A DNA stretch of 64,000 nucleotides from Spongiivirga sp046524175 (GCF_046524175.1 NZ_JBEFZF010000001.1:682001-746000), one strand, 5' to 3'; positions 1-9,030 are shown, counted from the stretch's first letter. Notes: generated from the letters alone by a model not told the origin. Numbers and translations: made by a program.

Positions 1-308
1 CTGTGCGACCATGGAATTTTGATAATGATGAAACTAGAGAGAATCTAAGGCAGGCTATGGCACAAAATCCATACTTGCATGTTCTGTTTCAATCGGGTTA
101 TTATGATGGTGCCACCACGTACTTTAATGCAAAATATACCATGTGGCAATTGGACCCAAGTGGAAAAATGAAAGATCGTTTGAGTTTTAAGGGATACCGT
201 TCAGGACATATGATGTATTTAAGAGCGGAAGATCTTAAAAACGCAAATGATGATATTCGTTCCTTTATTCTGAAAACAACAACCAATGGCGAATCAGCTA
301 AATATTAA
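1..308 (+). CDS. Serine carboxypeptidase, peptidase S10 family (3' end only)
   Basis: This is the C-terminal end of a gene that enters from the left edge, so no start can be assigned; the GTG at 3 is only an internal codon. The roughly 101 visible residues carry the two late catalytic parts of an S10 serine carboxypeptidase: the Asp in the SGYYDGAT segment and the His in the YRSGHMMY segment. The nucleophilic Ser would lie upstream of the window. Members of this family cleave C-terminal residues from peptides and are usually exported, but the signal peptide cannot be seen here. The DoxX gene follows after 20 bp on the same strand, so the two may be cotranscribed. Confidence 0.8.
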   Translation, partial: VRPWNFDNDETRENLRQAMAQNPYLHVLFQSGYYDGATTYFNAKYTMWQLDPSGKMKDRLSFKGYRSGHMMYLRAEDLKNANDDIRSFILKTTTNGESAKY

Positions 309-328
309 ATAACCAAACTTTATATTTT

Positions 329-703
329 ATGAAATCTAAATATCCCGATTTAGGATTATTAATTTTACGTGTTGGCATTTCAGGCCTTATGTTAACGCAT
401 GGTATTCCCAAATTACAAAACTTAATCAGTGGTGAAATCAAATTTGGAGAGGTCTTTGGATTACCACCTATTGTTGGCTTAATAATTACCGTAATTGCTG
501 AAGTTGTCGCCCCGATCCTTATTATTATCGGCTTACGGGCTAGAATTGCCAGTATTGCTCCGGTAATTGTTATGGCTGTTGCCGCTTTTGTGATTCATGC
601 AGCTGATCCTATTGATGTGAAAGAAAAGGCACTGCTGTATTTATTCGGTTTCTTGACCATTTTACTTGCTGGACCAGGAAAATACGGTATTGACAAAAAG
701 TAA
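329..703 (+). CDS. DoxX family membrane protein
   Basis: A 124-residue, very hydrophobic protein with about four membrane helices (near residues 8-25, 47-67, 72-92 and 98-115). The N-terminal LRVGISGLMLTHGIPKL segment, with an Arg at the start of helix 1 followed by the THG/K pattern, is typical of DoxX/YphA-type proteins. Bacterial DoxX proteins are inner-membrane proteins linked loosely to redox or thiol stress; no specific substrate can be inferred. The start ATG lies 20 bp after the carboxypeptidase stop, and the 3' end overlaps the next gene. Confidence 0.8.
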   Translation: MKSKYPDLGLLILRVGISGLMLTHGIPKLQNLISGEIKFGEVFGLPPIVGLIITVIAEVVAPILIIIGLRARIASIAPVIVMAVAAFVIHAADPIDVKEKALLYLFGFLTILLAGPGKYGIDKK

Positions 704-1169
704 TACATACAAAGCAAGACCGGCTGTCGATACTGATTTGCCGGTTTTAGACGCCTTTTTACAGGGAATTATAGAAGCCGAACGCCCTATGGACCCAACG
801 CTAAAAGACGATCATATCATTTATTACGACCTCGAATCCTATATCGATCAAAATGATACGTACGTAGTAGTGGTTGAAACGGAAGGTGAAATTGTTGGAA
901 GTGGCTATGGCCAGATTAGAAGGAATAAAGACTACTTTAAATACCCATATTATGGTTATATCGGTTTTATGTTCACCAAGGTCACCCATCGAAGCCAAGG
1001 AGTTGCCAAAATGATTATTGACTACATCAACATCTGGTTTGCTGAAAGAAAAATTAGCGAAGTTAGGCTAACGGTATACGACAAAAATTCACCGGCTATT
1101 CGAGCCTATGAAAAAGCTGGTTTTAAAAAGCATTTAATTGAGATGCGAATGAATCTTGATGAACACTAA
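690..1169 (+). CDS. GNAT family N-acetyltransferase
   Basis: About 159 residues if translation starts at TTG 690, which overlaps the end of the DoxX gene by 14 bp. There is no in-frame ATG before about position 789, which would remove the first strand of the fold, so a TTG start is needed; TTG 666 is the other option. The GNAT fold is visible: GYIGFMFTKVTHRSQGVAKMII is the acetyl-CoA binding region (motif A, here R-S-Q-G-V-A instead of the usual R-x-x-G-x-G/A), and YDKNSPAIRAYEKAGF is the motif B region. The substrate is unknown. It is translationally coupled at both ends. Confidence 0.75.
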   Translation: MTKSNTYKARPAVDTDLPVLDAFLQGIIEAERPMDPTLKDDHIIYYDLESYIDQNDTYVVVVETEGEIVGSGYGQIRRNKDYFKYPYYGYIGFMFTKVTHRSQGVAKMIIDYINIWFAERKISEVRLTVYDKNSPAIRAYEKAGFKKHLIEMRMNLDEH

Positions 1170-2163
1170 GGTTTCCATACTGACTCCTTTTAAGAATACG
1201 GAGGATTTTATCAGTGAGTGTATTCAATCAGTCATAGATCAAACATATCAAGAATGGGAACTGCTGCTAATTAATGATCATTCTATTGACAATAGTAAAG
1301 AAATTTGCAAACAATTTGCTCTTAACGATACCCGGATAAGAGTAATTGACAGCCCTGGAGACGGTATTATACAAGCGCTCAGAAAGGCTTTTTTAGTATC
1401 GAAAGGAGAATTGATTACGAGAATGGATTCTGATGATATTATGGCCACTCAGAAATTAGATTGCATGATAAATGATCTTAAGAATCATGGCAGAGGTCAT
1501 GTATCACTAGGATTGGTGAAATACTTTTCTAAAGATGGTATAAGTGATGGTTACGATCGCTATGAAAAATGGTTAAATAAGCTAACCAGAGAAGGAAGTA
1601 ATTACTCTGAAATATACAAGGAGTGTTCTATTGCTTCGCCTTGTTGGATGGTCTACAAAGACGATTTGGTTGTATGTAAAGCTTTCGAACCGGATGATTA
1701 TCCTGAAGACTACGATCTTACCTTTCGGTTTTATAAAAACCAAATAAAATGCATTCCTAGTAATCGAATACTGCATTATTGGCGTGATTACCCTACGAGA
1801 ACCTCACGAACACATGAGCATTATGCCCAAAACTATTTTTTAGGTATTAAGCTTAAATATTTTGTTGAGTTAGATTATCAACAGAATCGACCTTTAGCTA
1901 TTTGGGGTGCAGGATTCAAGGGGAAAACTGTAGCAAAGAAATTAATTGAACGTTCCATTCCTTTTTATTGGATATGCGATAATCCAAAGAAAATTGGCAA
2001 GCATATTTATGGGCAAAAAATGTTACCTTTTCAATATTTAGAAAAACTAAACAACCCTCAAAGTATCATTACGGTAGCTAATGAGTTAGCACAAGAAGAA
2101 ATTAGAATGTATATGACCAAGCAACATATGAAACCGATGCAGGATTATTTCATGTTTTGCTAA
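1159..2163 (+). CDS. Family 2 glycosyltransferase with C-terminal Rossmann-like domain
   Basis: 334 residues from ATG 1159, overlapping the preceding acetyltransferase by 11 bp. The N-terminal GT-A domain starts with VSILTPFKN and has the LLINDHS segment and RMDSDD (residues 89-93), the metal and nucleotide-sugar binding motif. PEDYDL (182-187) is the likely catalytic acid region. From about residue 245 a second domain begins with AIWGAGFKGK (249-256), a glycine-rich P-loop-like or Rossmann turn, followed by a WICDNPKKIGK segment. Such tails occur on some GT2 enzymes and C-methyltransferases; their role here is unknown. No membrane segments, so it acts in the cytosol or at the membrane surface. 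Confidence 0.85.
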   Translation: MNTKVSILTPFKNTEDFISECIQSVIDQTYQEWELLLINDHSIDNSKEICKQFALNDTRIRVIDSPGDGIIQALRKAFLVSKGELITRMDSDDIMATQKLDCMINDLKNHGRGHVSLGLVKYFSKDGISDGYDRYEKWLNKLTREGSNYSEIYKECSIASPCWMVYKDDLVVCKAFEPDDYPEDYDLTFRFYKNQIKCIPSNRILHYWRDYPTRTSRTHEHYAQNYFLGIKLKYFVELDYQQNRPLAIWGAGFKGKTVAKKLIERSIPFYWICDNPKKIGKHIYGQKMLPFQYLEKLNNPQSIITVANELAQEEIRMYMTKQHMKPMQDYFMFC

Positions 2164-2384
2164 TGCATATAATTTGCGCTGTTAAATGTTAGATTTGATA
2201 CATTTATCGAGTTTACATTTCGCAAAACTTTGTATCCTTTTCTTTGAACCTTTTCTACTTATACTCGATTCCCTACCCCGACCATATAACGAGAGATCTA
2301 TTTCCCAAAATTATTGTAAATCCCAACCTACCTATTCAATTTATATTCCCATTCATTATATTTGTTTTAAGACCATTAATCTGT

Positions 2385-4310
2385 ATGCAGTTTAAAAACC
2401 CGGACCTTCTTTACGCACTTTTTCTGCTGATTATCCCAATTATTGTTCATCTATTTCAACTTAGAAGGTTTCAGAAAGTACCCTTTACAAATGTTCAGTT
2501 TTTAAAGGAAGTTACCTCACAAACCCGAAAAAGCTCACAACTTAAAAAGTGGTTAGTGCTCACCACACGTTTGTTGGCGATGGCTTTGTTAATTTTTGCT
2601 TTCGCTCAACCGTTTATTGCAAATAGTCTTTCTACAACTAACGCTAAAAATCAGGTAATTTATTTAGATAATTCCTTTAGCATGCAAGCTAAAGGTGCGA
2701 ATGGCCCTTTATATGACCAAGCCGTTCAAGAGTTATTACGAAACATTCCAGAAGAAGAAATCTTTACCTTATTCACCAATACCGATACTTATAGAGATGT
2801 CAGTATAAAAGACATAAGAGATCAACTTTTATCAAGAAAATTCAGTAGTTCGCAACTCGACTATAATAATGTGGTTTCAAAGGGTAAAACACTCGTCAAT
2901 AGATCAACTCAAAAGGATAATAATCTTATTTTAATTTCAGATTTTCAAGAAAAGGATAAGAACTTTGATGTTGCAAATGATAGCTTAAATCCTATGAGCC
3001 TTGTCCTTTTGGAGCCCGTAAACACCAATAATTTAGCAATAGACACTGTTTTTGTAAAGGGTGTTAGTTCAAATTCTTATACATTAGCCGTTAAAGTTAT
3101 CAATCAAGGAGATGCAATTGAAAACATCCCGGTTTCATTATTCGACGCGGATAAGTTGTTAGCCAAAACGGCCGTTTCAATTGGAAACAATGATACTGCA
3201 ATCACTGAATTCAGCATTCCCAACAACAAAAACATAAAGGGGAAAATCAGTTTAGAAGATACTAACATTTCGTTTGACAATGAGCTTTTTTTTAGTATCA
3301 ATGAGCCAATGAAAATTAAGGTACTTGCTATTAACCAAGCTGATGATAATTTTTTGAAACGTATTTTTACAGCAGATGAATTTACATTACTATCTACCGA
3401 TTTAGATCAGCTTAATTATAACGTAATAACAGATCAAAACTTGATAGTTTTAAACGAACTTGATCTAATTCCGAACTCATTAACTACAGCAATTAATCAG
3501 TTTATTAAGGATGGTGGTAAAATTATAGTGATTCCATCTGCTAATATAAACCTAACGAACTATAACAATTTCTTAGAGCAGATTTCACCCATTGAGTTTG
3601 AAAGTTTTTATCGACAATCAAGAAAGCTAACAACCATCGCTTTTGATCACCCTTTCATGAATAGTATTTTTGATAAAAAAGTAACGAATTTTCAATATCC
3701 TACGATCAATACGCATTATAAGCTCAGTACAAACAATGCACTACTCTCGTTAGACAATAAAAATGCATTTTTAACAACACTTGGTAATTCAGGATACTTA
3801 TTTACGGCTGGGCTGAATTCAGAAAATGGAAACTTCAAAAATGCTCCGCTGATCGCTCCTATTTTTTACAAAATGGGAAAACAAAGCCTGCAGCTATCAG
3901 ATTTATACTATACAATTGGCAAGAACAACAATTATGATGTACTCACAACAATTTCTCAGGACCAAATCGTAAACTTAGAGCGACAAAATGAAACAATGAT
4001 ACCTTTACAAAGGGTTTTTACTAACAAAGTGTCAATAACAACGACGGCTCAACCCAGTGTTGCTGGTATTTATCAACTAACAAATCGGAGAACTCCGTTA
4101 CAAGATGTAAGTTATAATTACGACCGTGCTGAAAGTTTATTAAGATATGTGGATATTGATGAAAACCAATTCACCGTCTCTAATTCTGTTACAGAAGCAC
4201 TTCAAGAAATACAAAATAAGTATGAGGTCAACTCACTTTGGAAATGGTTTGCTATTTTTGCGGCGTTCTGCTTATTGTTAGAAATGATAATTTTAAAGTA
4301 CTTTAAATGA
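2385..4310 (+). CDS. BatA-type VWA domain membrane protein
   Basis: 641 residues from ATG 2385 (MQFKNPDLLYALFLL), the start seen across BatA-like proteins; the frame is open upstream to 2244 but that stretch does not resemble protein of this family. Residues 8-23 and 57-75 are membrane helices, with the conserved HLFQLRRF segment between them. A von Willebrand A domain follows with a MIDAS motif DxSxS (D95, S97, S99). A C-terminal helix (about 620-637) closes the protein. Relatives sit in Bacteroidota aerotolerance (Bat) loci, but this stand-alone type is paired with a dihydroorotase-like gene, which starts inside its stop codon (ATGA overlap). Function is unproven; a metal-dependent adhesion or scaffold role is inferred. 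Confidence 0.8.
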   Translation: MQFKNPDLLYALFLLIIPIIVHLFQLRRFQKVPFTNVQFLKEVTSQTRKSSQLKKWLVLTTRLLAMALLIFAFAQPFIANSLSTTNAKNQVIYLDNSFSMQAKGANGPLYDQAVQELLRNIPEEEIFTLFTNTDTYRDVSIKDIRDQLLSRKFSSSQLDYNNVVSKGKTLVNRSTQKDNNLILISDFQEKDKNFDVANDSLNPMSLVLLEPVNTNNLAIDTVFVKGVSSNSYTLAVKVINQGDAIENIPVSLFDADKLLAKTAVSIGNNDTAITEFSIPNNKNIKGKISLEDTNISFDNELFFSINEPMKIKVLAINQADDNFLKRIFTADEFTLLSTDLDQLNYNVITDQNLIVLNELDLIPNSLTTAINQFIKDGGKIIVIPSANINLTNYNNFLEQISPIEFESFYRQSRKLTTIAFDHPFMNSIFDKKVTNFQYPTINTHYKLSTNNALLSLDNKNAFLTTLGNSGYLFTAGLNSENGNFKNAPLIAPIFYKMGKQSLQLSDLYYTIGKNNNYDVLTTISQDQIVNLERQNETMIPLQRVFTNKVSITTTAQPSVAGIYQLTNRRTPLQDVSYNYDRAESLLRYVDIDENQFTVSNSVTEALQEIQNKYEVNSLWKWFAIFAAFCLLLEMIILKYFK

Positions 4311-5563
4311 ATCTACTTATAAAATCGGCTACAATTGTTGATCAAAACAGTAAATACAACGGTAAAAAAGTAGATATTTTAATTGAAAAAGGGATTATTA
4401 GTTCGATTAAATCCCAGATTCAAAATTCTCATAACTATAAAGAGTTTAATAGAGATAATCTTCATGTCTCTTTAGGGTGGTTTGATAGTAGCGTTAGTTT
4501 TGGTGAGCCAGGTTATGAAGAACGCGAAACACTTGAAAACGGATTAAAAACAGCGGCTTTTTCCGGTTTTACCGACATCATCTTAAACCCGAATACGAAC
4601 CCGGTAATAGATAGTGCAACCGACATTAATTTTATCAATACCTCCACGGCTAATCATGCTGTTAATGTACATCCGCTAGGAAGTCTAACAAAAAGTGCCA
4701 AAGGGATTGATCTTGCTGAAATGTATGACATGAAGAAATCGGGTGCTGTCGGATTCTATGACTACAAAAAATCGATCGAAAATGCCAATTTAGTAAAGAT
4801 TGCTATCCAATATAGTCAAACCTGCAACACATTAGTTTGTGTATTCTCTGAAGATGAAAAAATAGCAGGCACCGGTGTTGCAAACGAAGCAGCGTCAAGT
4901 ACCCACTTAGGTTTAAAAGGCATTCCAGCTTTGGCTGAAGAGATACAGGTGGGAAGAAATATTTATTTAACCGAATACACCAAAGGTAAATTACACCTTC
5001 CTACAATATCTACCCAAGAGGCAGTAACACAAATCAAGAATGCCAAAAAAAAGGGGATTGATATAAGTTGTAGCGTAGCGATTCACAACCTTTTCTTAGA
5101 TGACAGTTTGCTAGCTGAGTTTGACGGAAACTTGCGCGTTTCCCCTCCGCTTCGTACAAAAGACAACAATAAAGCTTTAATTAAAGCTGTCAAAGAAGGA
5201 GCGATCGATATGGTAACTAGTGATCACAACCCTATTGATATCGAAGATAAGAAGGTAGCATTTGAACATGCTAAAAATGGAACTATCGGATTAGAATCTG
5301 CCTTTGGTGCACTCAATATGCTCTTTGGCTTTAACATAGCCATTACACTACTAACAAAAGGGCGAGAGCGTTTTGGTATCGAAACCCCTTCTTTAGAAAT
5401 AGGAAGTACTGCAAATTTAAGTCTTTTTAATCCTGATGGGGCTTATATTTTTAATGAAGATAACATCTACTCTACTTCAAAAAATAGCGCTTTTATTGGT
5501 CATGAGTTAAAAGGAACTGTTTATGGAATAGTTTCCAATAATAAACTTGTTCAAAATAAATAA
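4307..5563 (+). CDS. Dihydroorotase-like protein, predicted inactive
   Basis: 418 residues, amidohydrolase fold, overlapping the VWA gene by 4 bp. The usual zinc motif DxHVHxREPG reads D60-S-S62-V-S64-F-G66-E-P-G, so both metal His are Ser and the substrate Arg is Gly. The later ligand positions are also changed: F180 where the HxED His belongs and T233 in the segment before IST. The Asp of TSDHNP (D306) remains. The scaffold blocks such as GLKGIPALAEE and SPPLRTK are well kept, so the protein is under selection but cannot be a standard dihydroorotase. Known precedent: inactive PyrC homologues act as structural subunits of aspartate transcarbamoylase. That role here is inference. Confidence 0.85.
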   Translation: MNLLIKSATIVDQNSKYNGKKVDILIEKGIISSIKSQIQNSHNYKEFNRDNLHVSLGWFDSSVSFGEPGYEERETLENGLKTAAFSGFTDIILNPNTNPVIDSATDINFINTSTANHAVNVHPLGSLTKSAKGIDLAEMYDMKKSGAVGFYDYKKSIENANLVKIAIQYSQTCNTLVCVFSEDEKIAGTGVANEAASSTHLGLKGIPALAEEIQVGRNIYLTEYTKGKLHLPTISTQEAVTQIKNAKKKGIDISCSVAIHNLFLDDSLLAEFDGNLRVSPPLRTKDNNKALIKAVKEGAIDMVTSDHNPIDIEDKKVAFEHAKNGTIGLESAFGALNMLFGFNIAITLLTKGRERFGIETPSLEIGSTANLSLFNPDGAYIFNEDNIYSTSKNSAFIGHELKGTVYGIVSNNKLVQNK

Positions 5564-5640
5564 GTCATTACATTTTTATCCTATTTAAAAAAAATTGCCC
5601 TGATCAGTTTGATTTAGGGATTATAACGTTAATAAGCTAA

Positions 5641-6297
5641 ATGGAAACATCACTCTCTCTAGATCATTTAATTAGAAAGCCCAAACGTGAAATTGAAAAA
5701 GCACCTTTATTAATTTTGTTACATGGATACGGTAGTAACGAAGAAGATTTGTTTTCATTTGCTAGTGAACTACCTGACGAGCTCTTCATAGTATCCGTAC
5801 GAGCACCGTATTCCCTTCCTCCTTTTGGAAACGCATGGTACACTATTAACTTTGATACAAATGGAGGCAAATTTTCAGATGATGATCAAGCGATTAATTC
5901 TCGAGATCTAATTGCAAAATTTATTGACGAATGTATTGATAAATACCCTGTAGAGGCAACAAACGTTAATTTATTGGGCTTTAGTCAAGGGGCGATACTA
6001 AGCTATGCCGTAGCACTGACCTATCCAGAAAAGATAAAAAACATAATTGCTTTAAGTGGCTATGTAAATGTTGATATTCTTCCAAAAGAACGTGCATCAG
6101 AAAATTATACACATTTGGACTTTTATTGCTCTCATGGTAGTGTTGATCAGGTAATCCCTGTGGATTGGGCGAGACGAACTCCAGGATTTCTTAACAAACT
6201 CGGTATAAATAATAGTTTTTCTGAATTTCCTGTTGGACATGGCGTGGCTCCTCAAAATTTTTACGAATTTAGAGATTGGTTACAAAAACGGCTGTAA
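5641..6297 (+). CDS. Carboxylesterase/lysophospholipase-type alpha/beta hydrolase
   Basis: 218 residues, no signal peptide. It has the full alpha/beta-hydrolase triad in the layout of the YpfH / carboxylesterase-II family: the LLHGYGSNEED oxyanion loop (about 27-36), nucleophile S115 in GFSQG, D169 in HGSVDQVIP and H200 in VGHGV. This family hydrolyses short-chain esters or lysophospholipids in the cytosol; the natural substrate is not known. It follows the dihydroorotase-like gene by 77 bp on the same strand and may be read with it. The ATG at 5641 fits the family start. Confidence 0.85.
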   Translation: METSLSLDHLIRKPKREIEKAPLLILLHGYGSNEEDLFSFASELPDELFIVSVRAPYSLPPFGNAWYTINFDTNGGKFSDDDQAINSRDLIAKFIDECIDKYPVEATNVNLLGFSQGAILSYAVALTYPEKIKNIIALSGYVNVDILPKERASENYTHLDFYCSHGSVDQVIPVDWARRTPGFLNKLGINNSFSEFPVGHGVAPQNFYEFRDWLQKRL

Positions 6298-6365
6298 CAA
6301 TTACATTTCCTCTAAACTCATCCAACGTATTATTTTCGGGGTATATAATAGAAAATGAATACGTC

Positions 6366-6713
6366 ATGAAAAAAGCAATATTCTTATTTCCCTTTCTTCT
6401 ATTAACAAGCTTCTATGTCTATAGTCAGGATATCATTGAGCTGGATCCTTTGCAAAGTATGTCAATAACCGGAAAAGGACCTGGTCAGGATGCAGCTATA
6501 AACCCATTTGTGAATACTAAAAGTACCGTGATAGTTGAAAATATTGGCGAAAATGATTTTTCCATTCGCATTCAAATAGAAAAGGAAGTAATCAAAGAAA
6601 TCACTATCAAACCAGAAGAAACGAAAGAAATCAATCTAAAAAAAGAGTATCAGGTGTACTTTGATAGTAAACGTAAAACCAAAGCAAAAGTTAGTTTTAC
6701 CAAGCAAGAATAG
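6366..6713 (+). CDS. Small secreted protein of unknown function
   Basis: 115 residues from ATG 6366, chosen because the next residues (MKKAIFLFPFLLLTSFYVYSQ) form a clean signal peptide with likely cleavage before or after Gln21; the longer frame back to 6276 overlaps the esterase. The mature part is about 95 residues, rich in Lys and Glu, and predicted all-beta (a TVIVENIGENDFSIRIQIE segment alternates like strands). No known domain recognised. A strong hairpin follows the stop. Confidence 0.65.
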   Translation: MKKAIFLFPFLLLTSFYVYSQDIIELDPLQSMSITGKGPGQDAAINPFVNTKSTVIVENIGENDFSIRIQIEKEVIKEITIKPEETKEINLKKEYQVYFDSKRKTKAKVSFTKQE

Positions 6714-6764
6714 TCAAAAAACATAACGTAATCTATCCAGCGGCCTAATACTATTCAGCTTCGG

Positions 6765-6802
6765 AAACTAATGATTTCAGCTTAGTCCTGGCTCATTAGT
6801 TT
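6765..6802. terminator. Bidirectional terminator hairpin between convergent genes
   Basis: Perfect 10-bp inverted repeat AAACTAATGA (6765-6774) / TCATTAGTTT (6793-6802) with an 18-nt loop, T-rich on the + side. It lies between two convergent genes and its right arm reaches the stop codon of the - strand gene. Confidence 0.6.
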
Positions 6803-7599
6803 TATTTTGGCAGCGGTATAACTTTTAGTTTTTGAATTGTTCTTGTTGAATAAACAAACAATAACATGACCGTAAAATAAAGTACCGCATAAATCTTATA
6901 AGTAAATATTCCACCTATTTTCGGAGATACTGGCAATAAAATAAGAGACATATTCATCATAAATTGCAATATCCAAACACAAATTCCGCTTTTGGTCTCG
7001 CTATAAACTACAGCACACATGCCGGCGGCGCCGGTCATGCCTAGCAATAGTGGCCATAGAGGAAAATCCGGAATAACACCCTCATCAAGATATACAGCAG
7101 GTATCCACCATAAAGTCCATACCAGGCCAACAATTAGAATTGCAAAAAAAGGATTCACTGTTTTAGCAAGTTCACGAAGACAATAACTTACCCAGACAAC
7201 CTCGCCCATAAAGGCCCATATCAATATTATAAAGCTACCCCAAAGTGATGTCGCCGCAAAGTCTAATTGTAACACAGAAAGTAATTCAATATCGTTGTAG
7301 TACGTTTTTATCACAAGGGTCAAAACTGCAATTGTCAAGGCAAATAACAGACTAAACAAATACCAAAACGGATTAATTTTCCATTGCAACATTGGCCGGA
7401 ACATATCCTTAACTCCTCGACTACCTCTGGTGTATAAAACGATACCAATTAATAGAAATAAAAGAAGAAAGAATCTGCCATGAGTATATACAAAACCTTG
7501 AATATATCCTTCCCTTCTAATAAGAACAAAAAGGGTATGTGTAATAGGAGCCAGAACCAAGAATATCCAAATCTCATTTTTCTTTATAAAATCCTTCAT
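6802..7599 (-). CDS. CPBP-like integral membrane protein, probably non-proteolytic
   Basis: 265 residues from ATG 7599; a TTG start 12 codons earlier is possible but less likely. About seven to eight membrane helices. The organisation resembles CPBP (CAAX protease / bacteriocin-processing, Abi) proteins: WAFMGEVVWVSYCLREL corresponds to motif 1 (normally EExxxR) and LVWTLWWIPAVY to motif 2 (normally FxxxH). The second Glu, the Arg and the motif 2 His are not at their places (Trp stands where His is expected), so peptidase activity is doubtful. It is convergent with the upstream gene and shares a terminator with it. Function unknown. Confidence 0.55.
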   Translation of the reverse strand: MKDFIKKNEIWIFLVLAPITHTLFVLIRREGYIQGFVYTHGRFFLLLFLLIGIVLYTRGSRGVKDMFRPMLQWKINPFWYLFSLLFALTIAVLTLVIKTYYNDIELLSVLQLDFAATSLWGSFIILIWAFMGEVVWVSYCLRELAKTVNPFFAILIVGLVWTLWWIPAVYLDEGVIPDFPLWPLLLGMTGAAGMCAVVYSETKSGICVWILQFMMNMSLILLPVSPKIGGIFTYKIYAVLYFTVMLLFVYSTRTIQKLKVIPLPK

Positions 7600-7759
7600 A
7601 TATTTTCTATTGATAATTGTTTGATAATTATGCAAGAAAGTTCATATAATAATTTTTAAAAACACGAGACTTTGGTTGAATTCGAACATAATTCGTTCAA
7701 CGAAACAAATTACTGCATAAAGTTTAAGCTTAAGTCAATTTTGAAAAGGAAAAGAGGAA

Positions 7760-8251
7760 CTAAAAAGTAAAAAGTATCTCATCGATACGCTCAATGTCAA
7801 CTTTACGAGTATCATTATCATAAAAATAGCGTAGTAGTACTTCTCCCCAATATTTACCGTCACTAAATTCGGCGATCATCCACCGATGATTTAGTATATT
7901 GATTGAATTGATTTTCATATCCCCTTCCATCCCTTCGTAAGGAATCAGCGGATTATCTCCTTTAACCTCATTGTATTCATAGACCTTGTCTTTTAGGTAT
8001 AACTCTAAACTGTCAATATATAAATCGTCAAAATACTCTTGCGCATCTGTATTCCCTTTTAAAGTGAACCTGATTAACTCCTCGTTTTGGTTAAGTAGTT
8101 TTTGAATAGAATCTTTTAAAACATAAGAGCGTTCAGCTGCATTTAAAAGTTTTTTTTGCTGACTCTTCATTGCATTGTTACCATTAACAAATAGAAACAG
8201 TGCCAGCAAGGCTGTAAATACAAAAAGATAGAGAAAAATTTTACTTTTCAT
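7760..8251 (-). CDS. Membrane-anchored conserved protein of unknown function
   Basis: 163 residues. One N-terminal membrane helix (about residues 5-23), then a predicted coiled coil (about 27-60, AMKSQQKKLLNAAERSYVLKDSIQKLLNQ) and a compact C-terminal domain with the blocks NPLIPYEGMEG and LNHRWMIAEFSDGKYWGEVLLRY. This helix-coil-domain architecture suggests an inner-membrane protein with an extracytoplasmic or cytoplasmic soluble head; no enzyme motif is seen. Its start codon is directly next to the stop of the metallo-hydrolase gene upstream (8251/8252), so the two are translated from one transcript. Confidence 0.7.
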   Translation of the reverse strand: MKSKIFLYLFVFTALLALFLFVNGNNAMKSQQKKLLNAAERSYVLKDSIQKLLNQNEELIRFTLKGNTDAQEYFDDLYIDSLELYLKDKVYEYNEVKGDNPLIPYEGMEGDMKINSINILNHRWMIAEFSDGKYWGEVLLRYFYDNDTRKVDIERIDEILFTF

Positions 8252-9013
8252 TTAAATAGTAATTGAAAGATTATCGTATGCTAAAAAAACATTTTTAGGT
8301 AATTGCTGTTCTACTTCTGCATGGAAACCTAACAAATGACTTATATGAGTTAAATACGCCTTCTTGGGCTTTATTTCTTCAATAAAAGCCAATGCCTCTT
8401 TTAAATTAAAATGAGATGGATGTTCTTCAATTCTTAAGGCATTCACAACCAAAACATCCAAGCCATGTAGCTTTTCTTTTTCGTTTTTATCAACGGTTTT
8501 GACATCTGTTAAATAGGCAAAATTATCAAAACGATAGCCAAATACTTTAAGGTTAGCATGATTAACTATAACTGGAATCACTGTCATTCCATCTAGCAAG
8601 AAGGGGTAGTTTCCAATCTCATTTTCGCTCACAGCGGGTGCGCCAGGATATCGATTCTCAGTTGCAAAAACGTAGTCAAATCTTCTTTTAAGTGCTTGCA
8701 ACACCTTTTTGTTCCCATAAATAGGAAGATCACCTTGCATAAAAACAAAAGGTCGGATATCATCTAGTCCAGCAACATGATCACTATGTTCATGAGTGAA
8801 GATGATGCCATCAATATTCCTTACGTTATTGGCCAACATTTGTTGACGAAAATCAGGACCACAATCAATAACATAACGGTATGAATCCCATTCAATCATG
8901 ACTGATACACGAAGTCTTTTATCACGAAAATCATCACTTAAACATACGGGGTGCGTACTCCCGATAATGGGAATTCCTTGAGAGGTTCCTGTACCTAAAA
9001 AAGTAACTTTCAA
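8252..9013 (-). CDS. MBL-fold metallo-hydrolase, PhnP-like
   Basis: 253 residues. I place the start at TTG 9013 (MKVTFLGTGTSQGIP), the usual N-terminus of this family; the frame is open to GTG 9064 but a TAnnTTTG-like promoter element (9031-9038) sits in that extension. The metal site is THEHSDH (H74, H76, D78, H79), with VVNHANL, LTDVKT and LTHISH supplying further ligands. GTGTSQGIP and a DFRD segment match phosphoribosyl 1,2-cyclic phosphate phosphodiesterase-like hydrolases (PhnP / COG1235). No phosphonate genes are nearby, so the true phosphodiester substrate is open. Cytosolic. Confidence 0.85.
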   Translation of the reverse strand: MKVTFLGTGTSQGIPIIGSTHPVCLSDDFRDKRLRVSVMIEWDSYRYVIDCGPDFRQQMLANNVRNIDGIIFTHEHSDHVAGLDDIRPFVFMQGDLPIYGNKKVLQALKRRFDYVFATENRYPGAPAVSENEIGNYPFLLDGMTVIPVIVNHANLKVFGYRFDNFAYLTDVKTVDKNEKEKLHGLDVLVVNALRIEEHPSHFNLKEALAFIEEIKPKKAYLTHISHLLGFHAEVEQQLPKNVFLAYDNLSITI

Positions 9014-9030
9014 GTAGAAATTGTTTAACA

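Noticed and set aside
2173..2197. TAGATTTG element upstream of the BatA-type gene as a promoter
   Set aside because: -7 match is good, but the nearest TTG is only 13 bp away and the distance to ATG 2385 is large; not enough support.
2186..2395. Open frames before the BatA-type gene, including an extension back to 2244
   Set aside because: Text is low-complexity translation of AT-rich DNA; the family start MQFKNP is at 2385.
7674..7701. GTTGAA / TTCAAC inverted repeat between two - strand genes
   Set aside because: Interrupted stem, no T tract; too weak for a terminator or operator call.
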